DNA of 52,416 nt from an uncultured Bacteroidales bacterium (GCA_947074145.1 CAMTOJ010000022.1:1-52416), one strand, 5' to 3'; shown: positions 18,478 to 26,892, counted from the stretch's first letter. The notes: generated by a model not told the origin, from the letters alone. Program-made: numbers and translations.

Positions 18478-20274
18478 TTAATTTTTGATGACTTTATACA
18501 TACTTACTTCATTCAACCTTCTTACATATATCAAGTATGTACCAATACTCCAATTATTAGTATCAATAGAGATTTTTTTGCACTTTAAATCCGCATTATA
18601 AATTGTTGAACCGGCAATATCACATATAGTAACATTACTTATTAAAGAATAATCCGTTTCTATTGTAAGAGAGGATCTTACGATTGTAGGATATAATTTT
18701 AGATTTGAATCATATATCTCTTCTATACCATTTTCAGTTGGAGGATTATTTTCAATTTTATGAAATGTCACACCTGGTGCAATATAGAATGACAAACCTG
18801 TCTTTGATATCTCTGTAAAGGGATCAGGTAATTCTGTCATATTATACCATCCTTGTGATAATTCAAGAAGCGAAGATCCATTTGAGTTAATTTTAGCAAA
18901 TGAAGATGTGACATTATCAGATCTCTGACATCCAAGAATAGCAAAACAATTTGCCGCATCCGCGCCAAAAGAGGAACCAATCTCTATAGAAACATAAAAA
19001 GATCCTTTCACATCTATTGGTTTATCAAATTTTATTGTTCTTGCAATATCCGATGACTCGGTATCACCATAATAAACTCCACAAAGCTCCTCTCCAAAAG
19101 CATCTTTCATAGTTGTACTATATGAACCAAAAACCTTGGTGTCATCGAGATATCCATCATTATCTCCATAAATGACAAAATTTACCGTTACGTTTTTATT
19201 TCGACCCGATAACTTATACATATACAACATCATCGAAACGGAATTAATCGAAAGAGACATTTCTTCAGGAACAATAAATTGCTCTGCTATTGAGTTATAA
19301 TATGGATTTACACCATTTACACAGTTAAAAGAAGATGAAGGCACCTCAGTTTCTGAATGCATTAATGGATCAATTTCAGTTTTATTTGATATTATATCGG
19401 ATATCTCCTCATCTCCTATCATAAGGATATTAATGTCTTTTGTTTTTTGATCTTCAGATACTACATTAGTTGCTTTTAATGAAATATCATATTTCCCGGA
19501 TTCATCAAGAAATAACTCGACATTTTCTTTAGAGATCACCAATTCTCCTCCAGTTGTAGTCCAATCATAATGCGTAGCATATGTAGATTCATTTATTAAT
19601 GAAATAGATTGTCCCGGATATAGATATCTCAGCCCATTAGTCGAATTAGTTGTCGATGCTGACCATATTCCACCAATAGCATTAAATCGTGCTATTGTAG
19701 CAAAAGGATTATCTTCCCCATAAATTGTAAAATTATCAAGCTGTATTATGTTAGGAATCTCTTCTGTTATTATAGCAAAGTAGTAGATTCCCGATTCTTG
19801 TGGAACAAAGGTCATTTCAAGTTTTTCCCATTCCGGAAAACGACGTCCTTTGAATTCTCCAAGAATATTAATCTGAGATTCTCTATTTTGAGCTTTTCCG
19901 GAGGTAAACCGAAAATGTTCATATCTTTTAGGTGGATTCAATACCATACCCGGAGCAAAAACAAAACAATCCAAATGATATGTAATCCCTGCTTTTAATT
20001 CAAAACCGCATGTATATGTAATTGATTCTTGATTAGTTTTATCAGAATGAAACAAAGTTTGAGTTCCTGAATAGGCATCAACAAGCGGTTGCCAGTTGGT
20101 TATAGCAAATCCTTTCTGACCATCAAAAGCCCACCCATCAGGTAATTTTTTACTATTAAAATCATAAGAATCGAAATCTTCGAAATATGGTAATTGTCCG
20201 AGATCATCGGCCATGATTACACTATTGGAACACAAAAGTGTTGCAAAATAGAAAAAGTAGTTTTTTAGCTTCAT
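18478..20274 (-). CDS. Secreted beta-sandwich protein with T9SS type A sorting domain (paralogue 1)
   Basis: The 598-residue protein has a signal peptide (1-22) and the same architecture as the protein at 8014-9873: jelly-roll region (FEDFDSYDFNSKKLPDGW; IIQLDNFTIYG), PKD-like region (about 205-295), second beta-sandwich (SINSVSMMLYMYKLSGRNKN) and a sorting tail (about 515-598, starting LKLYPTIVRSSLTIE). The two share motifs throughout, for example WYNxxEL, GLSFYI and a CGHVNGVNRYY/CVNGVNPYYNSIAE motif, so they arose by duplication and have since diverged. It sits alone between the ECF sigma gene and fecR, with its own ECF promoter copy (20409-20441) and its own terminator, so it is a direct target of the sigma factor. 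Confidence 0.83.
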   Translation of the reverse strand: MKLKNYFFYFATLLCSNSVIMADDLGQLPYFEDFDSYDFNSKKLPDGWAFDGQKGFAITNWQPLVDAYSGTQTLFHSDKTNQESITYTCGFELKAGITYHLDCFVFAPGMVLNPPKRYEHFRFTSGKAQNRESQINILGEFKGRRFPEWEKLEMTFVPQESGIYYFAIITEEIPNIIQLDNFTIYGEDNPFATIARFNAIGGIWSASTTNSTNGLRYLYPGQSISLINESTYATHYDWTTTGGELVISKENVELFLDESGKYDISLKATNVVSEDQKTKDINILMIGDEEISDIISNKTEIDPLMHSETEVPSSSFNCVNGVNPYYNSIAEQFIVPEEMSLSINSVSMMLYMYKLSGRNKNVTVNFVIYGDNDGYLDDTKVFGSYSTTMKDAFGEELCGVYYGDTESSDIARTIKFDKPIDVKGSFYVSIEIGSSFGADAANCFAILGCQRSDNVTSSFAKINSNGSSLLELSQGWYNMTELPDPFTEISKTGLSFYIAPGVTFHKIENNPPTENGIEEIYDSNLKLYPTIVRSSLTIETDYSLISNVTICDIAGSTIYNADLKCKKISIDTNNWSIGTYLIYVRRLNEVSMYKVIKN

Positions 20275-20340
20275 ATCAAATTAATGGATTTTATTTCATA
20301 ACCATAACATAATTTCATCATATATAAATAAGCAAAAATG

Positions 20341-20373
20341 ACTCCTTATTATTAAGGGTTAAAGCAAAGGAGT
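20341..20373 (-). promoter_or_regulatory. Stem-loop in the leader of the first T9SS cargo gene, possible attenuator
   Basis: ACTCCTT (20341-20347) pairs with AAGGAGT (20367-20373), and on the minus strand CATTTTT follows. It lies between the ECF promoter copy 2 and the start codon at 20274, in a leader of about 128 bases. It could instead be the terminator of the sigma gene that ends at 20469. Confidence 0.45.
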
Positions 20374-20408
20374 TCTGTTTTTAAAATATGATTTTTCTGT
20401 CGTTTATA

Positions 20409-20441
20409 ATAAAGACGTAAATTTGGATGTGTACGGGTAGT
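20409..20441 (-). promoter_or_regulatory. Probable ECF-sigma promoter upstream of the first T9SS cargo gene (copy 2)
   Basis: This has the same 10- and 14-base blocks at the same 9-base distance as copy 1 (18361-18393). It lies 27 bases past the end of the sigma gene and about 135 bases upstream of the cargo start codon. I found no third copy upstream of the sigma gene itself or anywhere else in the window. Confidence 0.75.
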
Positions 20442-20468
20442 TAAATCTATATATTTTATTAAATAATT

Positions 20469-21074
20469 CTATTTATTAACCAAATGTATAATTATTAAAA
20501 AAGCAATGTATTCCTGCAATTCAATACGAAGATTGCTTAATGCATTTTTGATATGATATTTAACAGTGTTTATGGAGATATTGAGACGATTGGCAATTTC
20601 CTGATTTTGAAGACCATCGTATCTGCTTAATACAAATACATTACGACATTCTTCAGGCATTTTATTTATGAGATCGTGTATTTTTATTTCAAGTTCGTCT
20701 GAAATAATTTGTTCAAAAAGATCTTCTTCGGATAAAAAACATGTAGTATGAGCAGCGTCTATATCATCTATATTTAGGAAATTTCGAGAATTATTATTCT
20801 GACGTAAATAGTCTATACTTCTGTTTCGTGTTGATTTTAATAAATATTGTTTTAGTGAACATGTAATATGTAAGTTTTCTTTCTTTTCCCAAATAGTTAA
20901 CATAACATCTTCTGCAATTGTTCTAGCTGTAAAATAATCGTTTACATATTCAAAAGCAAGAGAGCACATTAATGAATAATACTCATCAAATAATTTTTTA
21001 AAGGCAATGTTACTTCCTCTTTTTATTTCATTAATTAAAAGAATTTCCGGATGCATAAAATTATCAAATTGCAA
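20469..21074 (-). CDS. ECF-type RNA polymerase sigma-70 factor (Bacteroides family)
   Basis: The 201-residue protein has a sigma-2 region (about 20-95: AFKKLFDEYYSLM, RTIAEDVMLTIWE, RNRSIDYLRQ) and a sigma-4 region (about 125-185: LINKMPEECRNVFVLSRYDG, then the helix-turn-helix NQEIANRLNISINTVKYHI). The short hydrophobic tail (FLIIIHLV) is common in this Bacteroidetes family. It is the partner of the FecR protein at 17249-18343 and probably recognises the motif at 18361 and 20409. The lack of that motif in its own 200-bp upstream region suggests it is not self-activated from a matching promoter. Confidence 0.93.
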   Translation of the reverse strand: MQFDNFMHPEILLINEIKRGSNIAFKKLFDEYYSLMCSLAFEYVNDYFTARTIAEDVMLTIWEKKENLHITCSLKQYLLKSTRNRSIDYLRQNNNSRNFLNIDDIDAAHTTCFLSEEDLFEQIISDELEIKIHDLINKMPEECRNVFVLSRYDGLQNQEIANRLNISINTVKYHIKNALSNLRIELQEYIAFLIIIHLVNK

Positions 21075-21274
21075 GCATATATGATTAATTAAAAACTAAA
21101 TTACACAATATTTCTAATAGAATGCTCACTTTGATATTTATTTGCAGGTTTTAAACAAATAATATTAATATTCACAATTTATTATTATTACATATTATCC
21201 AAATATTTTTCTTTTTAACATTTATATTCGCTTATCTATTTTTAAGTATGATGAATAATTTAAGAAAATGCATT

Positions 21275-22198
21275 TCATTCGTATCCCTCAACTATTTCTC
21301 TTAAAACTGAAGCAATTCTTTCTCGGAATTCAAGTGGAGAGACAACCTTTAATTCTTTACTGTATCTAAGAATCTCCATCTCGAATTCATAAGTAGGAGC
21401 CACAAAATAAGTAAAGATAACTGAGTCTCCAGATTTACCTTTTTCCTGTTGAGAGTTATGTATAGGTGTAGTGCGCAGATATTCAGCCTGCCGAGGGGAT
21501 GCATGGACCTCAATAAGTATTGGTTCTATATTTTTGTCTACCGTTATTCCGAAATAATTTTGGAAATAATTTTTAGGATCAAATTTATTATCCGAGGCGA
21601 ATCTTATATTACTCTTTGTAATCTTAATTATTCGTTCAAGTCCGAGGGTAAAAATACCGGATCTGCCTTTTATCATACAAACGAGATACCACCTTTGTCG
21701 AAAAATCTTAATACATAAAGGTCTGATGACATAGACTTGTTCTTGTGAGCCGAATTTTTGATAAGATAAATTCAGATAATATTTGCCTTCAATTGATTCC
21801 ACAATTAAACGGACATACTGATTGTTTATATAAGAATCTTCAACCAAAATAAGATCGTTTACATGATTATTCTCATTAACAAGCCCATTGAGAGACATTG
21901 CATTGATTAATAAACGTCGAATCCCTTTAACATCATTTTCACCTATTGCATCCTCAATATAATATTGATGTCTTGAATTACAACATATATCTATGTCAAA
22001 CATCATCTGTATTGCCTCTTTATGTCTGATAAATGTTTCACGAGGCAGTTTGAGATTATCTTCATTCAAACTTGACATAAGCCACTTTTCGTTGATCTCT
22101 TTTAAAGAAATCGGGCCAAAAGAGGATATAACATCTACTAACCATATATATCTTTTAAATAGTAATGCTACGTTGGTTTTATTATTTGATTTTCCCAT
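21275..22198 (-). CDS. WYL-domain transcriptional regulator
   Basis: This 307-residue protein has an N-terminal helix-turn-helix region (about 10-80), a WYL domain (about 130-205: YYLNLSYQKFG, VIRPLCIKIFRQRWYLVCM) and a C-terminal WCX-like extension (about 220-305). WYL proteins bind DNA and sense a ligand, often a nucleic acid or nucleotide. It is a lone gene bounded upstream by a perfect stem-loop at 22286. The 200-bp gap to the sigma gene carries no clear terminator. Whether it controls the nearby MBL or ATP-grasp genes is open; the nearest candidates are about 0.8-1.9 kb away. Confidence 0.87.
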   Translation of the reverse strand: MGKSNNKTNVALLFKRYIWLVDVISSFGPISLKEINEKWLMSSLNEDNLKLPRETFIRHKEAIQMMFDIDICCNSRHQYYIEDAIGENDVKGIRRLLINAMSLNGLVNENNHVNDLILVEDSYINNQYVRLIVESIEGKYYLNLSYQKFGSQEQVYVIRPLCIKIFRQRWYLVCMIKGRSGIFTLGLERIIKITKSNIRFASDNKFDPKNYFQNYFGITVDKNIEPILIEVHASPRQAEYLRTTPIHNSQQEKGKSGDSVIFTYFVAPTYEFEMEILRYSKELKVVSPLEFRERIASVLREIVEGYE

Positions 22199-22285
22199 TA
22201 TTATGTATTTTATTACAATTATATTATAAATACCAAAAGCAAAAATTATTACAAATGGTGTCTTTGTACCCTCTCTAAACAGAAC

Positions 22286-22319
22286 AATCCTTAATCGGTG
22301 ATTATTCCGATTAAGGATT
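22286..22319 (-). terminator. Terminator stem-loop between the orphan gene and the WYL regulator
   Basis: A perfect 13-bp stem (AATCCTTAATCGG at 22286-22298 with 22307-22319) has an 8-base loop and is followed on the minus strand by GTTCTGTTT. It lies 39 bases past the stop codon of the gene at 22358. Confidence 0.8.
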
Positions 22320-22357
22320 TAAATAATGTAAATATATATATTTGATATAAACCTAAT

Positions 22358-22750
22358 CTAAAAATCTATTCTTTCCGTTCTTTGAGCAAGGTTTTGGGGT
22401 TTTGTTTTAATGGCTATCGAACTAAACATAAGATCATAATAAAGAAAATATCGGCCTACTATCTCCGATTGATCAGCTCTTAATTTTTGGACATTATGTT
22501 CAAGCACATGATTAAGAATACTGCCTGTTGCTCTTATTTTAAATAATATTGAATCATTTTCAATATCACACTCTATAAAATCTACAAACGATGAACAATT
22601 ATGATGTTCGAAAATAATAAAGATATAACTATCCCACTTTGGTACTTCGCAACCTGATTTTAAAAATTCAGAATAAGGAAAAGATATAATATTTCCGATT
22701 TCTGCTTTATCGCCATAGTCTGCCTGTGTTTTTAAAAAGTATGTACTCAT
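22358..22750 (-). CDS. Uncharacterised 130-residue protein
   Basis: I do not recognise a family. The product is a soluble, mixed alpha/beta protein with no signal peptide, no membrane segment and no obvious catalytic motif. Notable stretches are DSYIFIIFEHHNCSSFVDF and the basic, polar end RTERIDF. The frame is open with a clean ATG and has its own terminator on the 3' side (22286-22319) and another stem-loop about 160 bases upstream, so it is probably a genuine single-gene unit. It sits between the WYL regulator and the MBL hydrolase. Confidence 0.65.
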   Translation of the reverse strand: MSTYFLKTQADYGDKAEIGNIISFPYSEFLKSGCEVPKWDSYIFIIFEHHNCSSFVDFIECDIENDSILFKIRATGSILNHVLEHNVQKLRADQSEIVGRYFLYYDLMFSSIAIKTKPQNLAQRTERIDF

Positions 22751-22909
22751 AGAGATTTATTTTAATTGTTAATGAATTAATTTTGATTTGTTAGCAAAAT
22801 TCGCACATCAATGTGTCAAATGATGGTACACCTTAATTGTTTTTCTTTTTTTCTTTATTCTTATCTTAAAAATATGGTTTGAGTAAAGCATTACTTAATA
22901 AGAGAAAAC

Positions 22910-22938
22910 AAGCGATATTCCCAAAAGGAACATCGCTT
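22910..22938 (-). terminator. Terminator after the MBL-fold hydrolase gene
   Basis: A 12-position stem with one mismatch (22910-22921 with 22927-22938) and a 5-base loop is followed on the minus strand by GTTTTCTCTT. It lies 65 bases past the stop codon at 23004. Confidence 0.8.
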
Positions 22939-23003
22939 ATCTTTTATTAATGTAAAGTATCAATTATTTATATAGAAAACTGTGTAGATATGAATAGTAA
23001 AAT

Positions 23004-23822
23004 TTAAAGATTTATTATCTCGAGATCCTCAGGAACATAAACATTCCCTTCGAAAAACCGACGAGCTTCTTCTCTGTAACATTCTTTTCTTGCATCAAGA
23101 GTCCGATCTTCAGTATGAAAAAGAAGTAGATTTTTAACATTAAGGCCGGCTGCCAACCTACCTGCATCTAGAGCAGTACTATGATGTTTTTCATAGGGCT
23201 TGAATATTTCACAATCACGGTTTAAACAAAAAGCTTCACATAATAACCAATCAGCCCCCTCAACATAACTGCGAGTAATCTCGTTGAATGGTTCATCTCC
23301 TAAAGAAACAAGAGTTTCTCCATTGGGAAAAGTTATTTTAATTCCATATTGAATCTCTTTTTTTGATCCTATATCAAAGACTTCACATTTAAGAGAACCT
23401 TGTTCAAATTTATCTCCATTCTCCAGTTTTTGAAATTTGATTTTGTCTCCTATGTAGCTTTTTATTTTTGGAGGTAACGTGTTTTCACAAATCCAGTCAA
23501 TTACATCTATCACTTTACTATTGCCATATACCGTAAGTCCGTTATGATCTCTACCTGATACGAACTCGTTTGCAACTGTACGAATTATCCAAATCGCACC
23601 TAAAAGATGATCAGTATGTGCATGTGTAACAAAAAGAGAATGGACATTATTTATTGCGATTCCAGCTTTGTTCATTTGAACAAGAATTCCGTTTCCCCCA
23701 CCTGCATCAACAAGAAAATAATCATTATTATTTTTTATAGCAAAACATGTATTATAACATTTAGTAGCTCCGGCATTACCTGTACCCAGCATTATTAATT
23801 GAAAATTATTCATATTGGTCAT
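23004..23822 (-). CDS. MBL-fold metallo-hydrolase, RNase Z-like
   Basis: The 272-residue protein carries HAHTDH at 67-72 (H67, H69, D71, H72), VDAGGG at 39 just ahead of it, and the later metal ligands in CEAFC and LLLFHT, plus the KHHSTALDAG motif seen in RNase Z-like and related phosphodiesterase branches. It should be a di-zinc cytoplasmic hydrolase, but the substrate cannot be read from sequence. A strong promoter at 23833-23863 implies a start site near 23826, so translation more likely begins at the fourth codon (ATG at 23813) than at 23822. It is divergent from the ATP-grasp operon across 251 bp, which hints at a shared function. Confidence 0.87.
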   Translation of the reverse strand: MTNMNNFQLIMLGTGNAGATKCYNTCFAIKNNNDYFLVDAGGGNGILVQMNKAGIAINNVHSLFVTHAHTDHLLGAIWIIRTVANEFVSGRDHNGLTVYGNSKVIDVIDWICENTLPPKIKSYIGDKIKFQKLENGDKFEQGSLKCEVFDIGSKKEIQYGIKITFPNGETLVSLGDEPFNEITRSYVEGADWLLCEAFCLNRDCEIFKPYEKHHSTALDAGRLAAGLNVKNLLLFHTEDRTLDARKECYREEARRFFEGNVYVPEDLEIINL

Positions 23823-23832
23823 ATTATAAAAT

Positions 23833-23863
23833 CAAAGATAATTACACTTGAAAAAATGACAAA
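23833..23863 (-). promoter_or_regulatory. Bacteroidetes sigma-A promoter of the MBL-fold gene
   Basis: On the minus strand TTTG (23860-23863), 19 bases, then TATCTTTG (23833-23840), a full match to TTTG-N19/20-TAnnTTTG. Confidence 0.75.
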
Positions 23864-23928
23864 ATATAGAGACAAAAGATAACTTTTTGACGGCAAAATA
23901 AATTTTTCAATTTCTTTTTGCTTTTATT

Positions 23929-23959
23929 ATTGCTTTTTTAATAACATTATGTATATTTG
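23929..23959 (+). promoter_or_regulatory. Bacteroidetes sigma-A promoter of the ATP-grasp operon
   Basis: ATTG (23929-23932), 19 bases, then TATATTTG (23952-23959). The implied leader is about 108 bases long. It is divergent from the MBL promoter, with about 65 bases between the two -33 boxes. Confidence 0.75.
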
Positions 23960-24073
23960 AAAAGAAAATTAGTAGAAAATTTCTATTAATCATCAACGAA
24001 GTAGAACAAAATGATATCTATGTGACGATAAGATATAAATTAATTAAGGTAAAATTTTTAATAAAAGAAGACT

Positions 24074-25390
24074 ATGGATGCACTAGTTGATAGCAGAGAC
24101 ACTGTGAATAAATGGCTAGAACGATTTGGCGTGAGATTCGGGGTATATAAAGATGGCGTTTTTAATGAACAACTTTTCCCTTTTGATTCAATTCCAAGAG
24201 TTATTACGAAATCAGATTGGGACTTTCTTGAAAAAGGACTTATTCAGCGCGTAGATGCTTTAAATAAGTTTCTTTATGATATTTATCATGAAAAGAATAT
24301 TATTAAATGTGGTATTATTCCAGAGGAATTTATCTATTCCTCAAAAGGATATATGCCGGAGTGTGAAGGAATAATCCCTTCTAAGAATATTTATTCTCAT
24401 ATTTCAGGAATTGATCTTGTACAGGGAAAGGATGGAAAATGGTACATATTGGAGGATAATCTTCGAATTCCATCGGGTGCATCCTATCCAATGATAGCTC
24501 GCACAGTGAGTCGAAAAGTGAGTCCTGATACCTTTATGAATAATACTGTTGCAGACAATCGAAATTACAGTTCTCTTATTAAAGATATGATGGATTATGT
24601 GAATGCAGATCGTGGAATATCTGTTATTCTGACTCCCGGAAGATATAATTCGGCTTTTTTTGAGCATTCATTTCTTGCAGAAAAGACAGGTGCAACACTT
24701 GCCTTTCCTGGTGATTTAATAGTTGAAGATGATTTTGTTTATTATCAGGGGCTTTACAAGCAGCGTCAACGTGTAGGTGCTATTTACCGTCGTGTAAGTG
24801 ATGAATATCTTGATCCGTTAAGTTTTGATCCTTCATCTTTATTGGGAGTTCCCAATATAATGCAAGCATATAAGAAGGGAAATGTTGCAATTGTCAACGG
24901 ACTTGGAAACGGTGTTGCTGACGATAAAGGGATTTATTATTTCGTACCGAAAATGATTGAGTTTTATTTAGATGAAATTCCTATTCTTCAAAATGCACCA
25001 ACATACTTACCATATTTCGAAAACGATTATAAGTATATACTCAATCATATTGATGAATTGGTTATTAAAGATGTCAGTGAAGCCGGAGGTTATGGAGTAT
25101 TGTTTGGAAGAGATCTATCAGCAGACAAACTTGAAGAATTAAAGAACTTAATCATTAAAGAACCCAGACGTTGGATTGCTCAGGAAGTGATAGATTTCAA
25201 AGATCTTGAGATTCTTGAAGGAGAAGAAAGAGTGGAAAGAAAAGCTGATTTGAGAGCTTTTGTTATAACAGGCGAGACAACCAGAGTTTGGAAGAGCGGA
25301 TTAACCAGATTTTCCAGAAATCCTAACTCCTTCGTGGTAAACTCTTCTCAAGGAGGTGGTTTTAAAGATACTTGGGTTTTAGAAAAATAA
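24074..25390 (+). CDS. Circularly permuted type 2 ATP-grasp ligase (DUF404/DUF407)
   Basis: The 438-residue protein shows the family blocks in order: PRVITKSDWDFLEKGLIQR (about 41-59), GIDLVQGKDGKWYILEDNLRIPSG (about 115-138, in two parts), RVGAIYRRVSDEYLDPL (about 235), NGLGNGVADDKG (about 275), VIKDVSEAGGYGV (about 332) and ADLRAFVITG near the end. Such enzymes are predicted to form amide or peptide bonds with ATP. An in-frame stop at 24062 fixes the start, so the N-terminus is some 30-40 residues shorter than in most relatives as I remember them. It is the first gene of a five-gene operon with alpha-E, transglutaminase-like and M14-like genes, an arrangement predicted by comparative genomics to make or process peptides; the product is not known. 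Confidence 0.9.
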   Translation: MDALVDSRDTVNKWLERFGVRFGVYKDGVFNEQLFPFDSIPRVITKSDWDFLEKGLIQRVDALNKFLYDIYHEKNIIKCGIIPEEFIYSSKGYMPECEGIIPSKNIYSHISGIDLVQGKDGKWYILEDNLRIPSGASYPMIARTVSRKVSPDTFMNNTVADNRNYSSLIKDMMDYVNADRGISVILTPGRYNSAFFEHSFLAEKTGATLAFPGDLIVEDDFVYYQGLYKQRQRVGAIYRRVSDEYLDPLSFDPSSLLGVPNIMQAYKKGNVAIVNGLGNGVADDKGIYYFVPKMIEFYLDEIPILQNAPTYLPYFENDYKYILNHIDELVIKDVSEAGGYGVLFGRDLSADKLEELKNLIIKEPRRWIAQEVIDFKDLEILEGEERVERKADLRAFVITGETTRVWKSGLTRFSRNPNSFVVNSSQGGGFKDTWVLEK

Positions 25391-25429
25391 ATATTAGAAT
25401 ATAAGATTAATTTATAAGCAACAAAGAAT

Positions 25430-26125
25430 ATGATGTGTTTTGCTATTTCACCAAACAAAGCCAATCGTTTATTTTGGCTGGGGAGATATACGGAAAGAGT
25501 ATATACCAGTTTACATCAATTAAGAAAATGTTATGATCAGATGATCGACGGTAATGCTGAAGGGTATATCAATTACTACAATATAATGAATATCAATAAT
25601 CAATATAGCGATGTCCCAAGTTTCACATCGGGCTTGATGTATGATAAAGGAAATCCTGCATCATTAATATCAAGTCTTGAGGCTGCAAATGATAATGCGA
25701 TATTATTAAGGGAGGAAATAATGTCCGAAACACTATCGTACATTCAAATGTCTCGCGTTAAACTTGATCAGGCCGCAGTTAGCTCTCAAAGCAATATTAC
25801 CGAGTTACAGTCTATCACAGATTATCTTCTTGCTTTCTGGGGTTCTGTAGATGAAAGAATATTTGATGAAAGAATTAAGAATTTTCTTGAGACCGGGCGA
25901 CTTGTAGAGTATATTGATATGCATATAAGATTCGATTATAATTATCACAGAATCTCTGAGGCTTTCGAAAAATTGTGCAGGTGTTACAAGGTAGAGGAAG
26001 GAATGTTCGACAATTCAAAATTAATAAAACTTGAAAGCATGCTGAATGCAGATAGTTATCTGCCAGGAGATACAACCTATAAATATACTTTACTCAAATA
26101 TCTCAATGAGTTAATAACAGTATGA
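25430..26125 (+). CDS. Alpha-E domain protein (DUF403), short form
   Basis: This 231-residue, mostly helical protein contains the family's N-terminal signature ANRLFWLGRYTERVY (about 12-26) and the second signature LLREEIMSETLSYIQ (about 90-104). Family members I recall are closer to 300 residues, so this is a compact version. Alpha-E proteins nearly always travel with circularly permuted ATP-grasp ligases and transglutaminase-like proteins; no activity has been proven, and a partner or scaffold role for the ligase is usually assumed. The stop codon overlaps the start of the next gene by four bases (ATGA), showing translational coupling. Confidence 0.88.
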   Translation: MMCFAISPNKANRLFWLGRYTERVYTSLHQLRKCYDQMIDGNAEGYINYYNIMNINNQYSDVPSFTSGLMYDKGNPASLISSLEAANDNAILLREEIMSETLSYIQMSRVKLDQAAVSSQSNITELQSITDYLLAFWGSVDERIFDERIKNFLETGRLVEYIDMHIRFDYNYHRISEAFEKLCRCYKVEEGMFDNSKLIKLESMLNADSYLPGDTTYKYTLLKYLNELITV

Positions 26126-26892
26126 AAAAATATTCCTATAACTATGAAACGATAATTCATTTTAGTTCCACAGTTAAAGGTCACTGTTTTAAACTAAGGT
26201 GCATACCTTGTAATAACGATTTTCAAAGGATAATTTCTAATGAGTTTCAATTACTACCCGTTGAAAAAGTTATTCATGATAAGGATATATTCGGTAACTC
26301 CATACAGTATGGCACGATTAACGATCCTCATAATGTATTTGTTTTTATCAGTTCCGGTATTGTGGAGCAAGAGTCATATATAATTAATGATGAAGGAAAT
26401 AGTTATCTGTTTTTACCTCAGACAGATTTTACTCATCTTGAGGATAATGTATTTTCCATTTTCAAATCAACACTATCACATCTCAGCAATAAGGACAAAG
26501 CTACTTATCTAATGAAGTGTATATATAATTATATGGTATATACACCCGGAGTAACCGACCATACTACTACGGCACGAAAAGCTTTTGCGGAAAAGAAAGG
26601 TGTATGCCAGGATTATTCACATATTCTGATTGGACTTTGTCGCTCCTACTCTATTCCTGCCCGATATGTTAACGGTTTTATTAAGGGTACTGGTGAAACT
26701 CATGCATGGGTAGAAATTTTGAGCGATAATAAGTGGTATGGATTTGATCCGACCAATAATCTTATAATAGAATATGGTTATATAAAAATAGGTCATGGAA
26801 GGGATGCTTCCGATTGTCCCGTAAACAGAGGAATATTTACCGGAAATGCAATTCAAACAACGGAGATAAGGGTGAATGTTTTTGCAAAATAA
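26122..26892 (+). CDS. Transglutaminase-like cysteine peptidase family protein
   Basis: The 256-residue protein has an N-terminal beta-rich domain (about 1-105) and a transglutaminase core with an intact triad: C162 in GVCQDYSH, H194 in ETHAWVE and D209 in GFDPTNN. There is no signal peptide, so it should act in the cytoplasm on peptides or amides. This class, seen with ATP-grasp and alpha-E genes, is thought to cleave or transfer amide bonds. The gene overlaps the alpha-E gene by 4 bp and precedes the first M14-like gene by 51 bp. Confidence 0.9.
   Translation: MKKYSYNYETIIHFSSTVKGHCFKLRCIPCNNDFQRIISNEFQLLPVEKVIHDKDIFGNSIQYGTINDPHNVFVFISSGIVEQESYIINDEGNSYLFLPQTDFTHLEDNVFSIFKSTLSHLSNKDKATYLMKCIYNYMVYTPGVTDHTTTARKAFAEKKGVCQDYSHILIGLCRSYSIPARYVNGFIKGTGETHAWVEILSDNKWYGFDPTNNLIIEYGYIKIGHGRDASDCPVNRGIFTGNAIQTTEIRVNVFAK

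Noticed and set aside
8014..21074. Polysaccharide utilisation locus label for the SusCD region
   Set aside because: No glycoside hydrolase, lyase or sulfatase is encoded; the only hydrolase is an HExxH lipoprotein.
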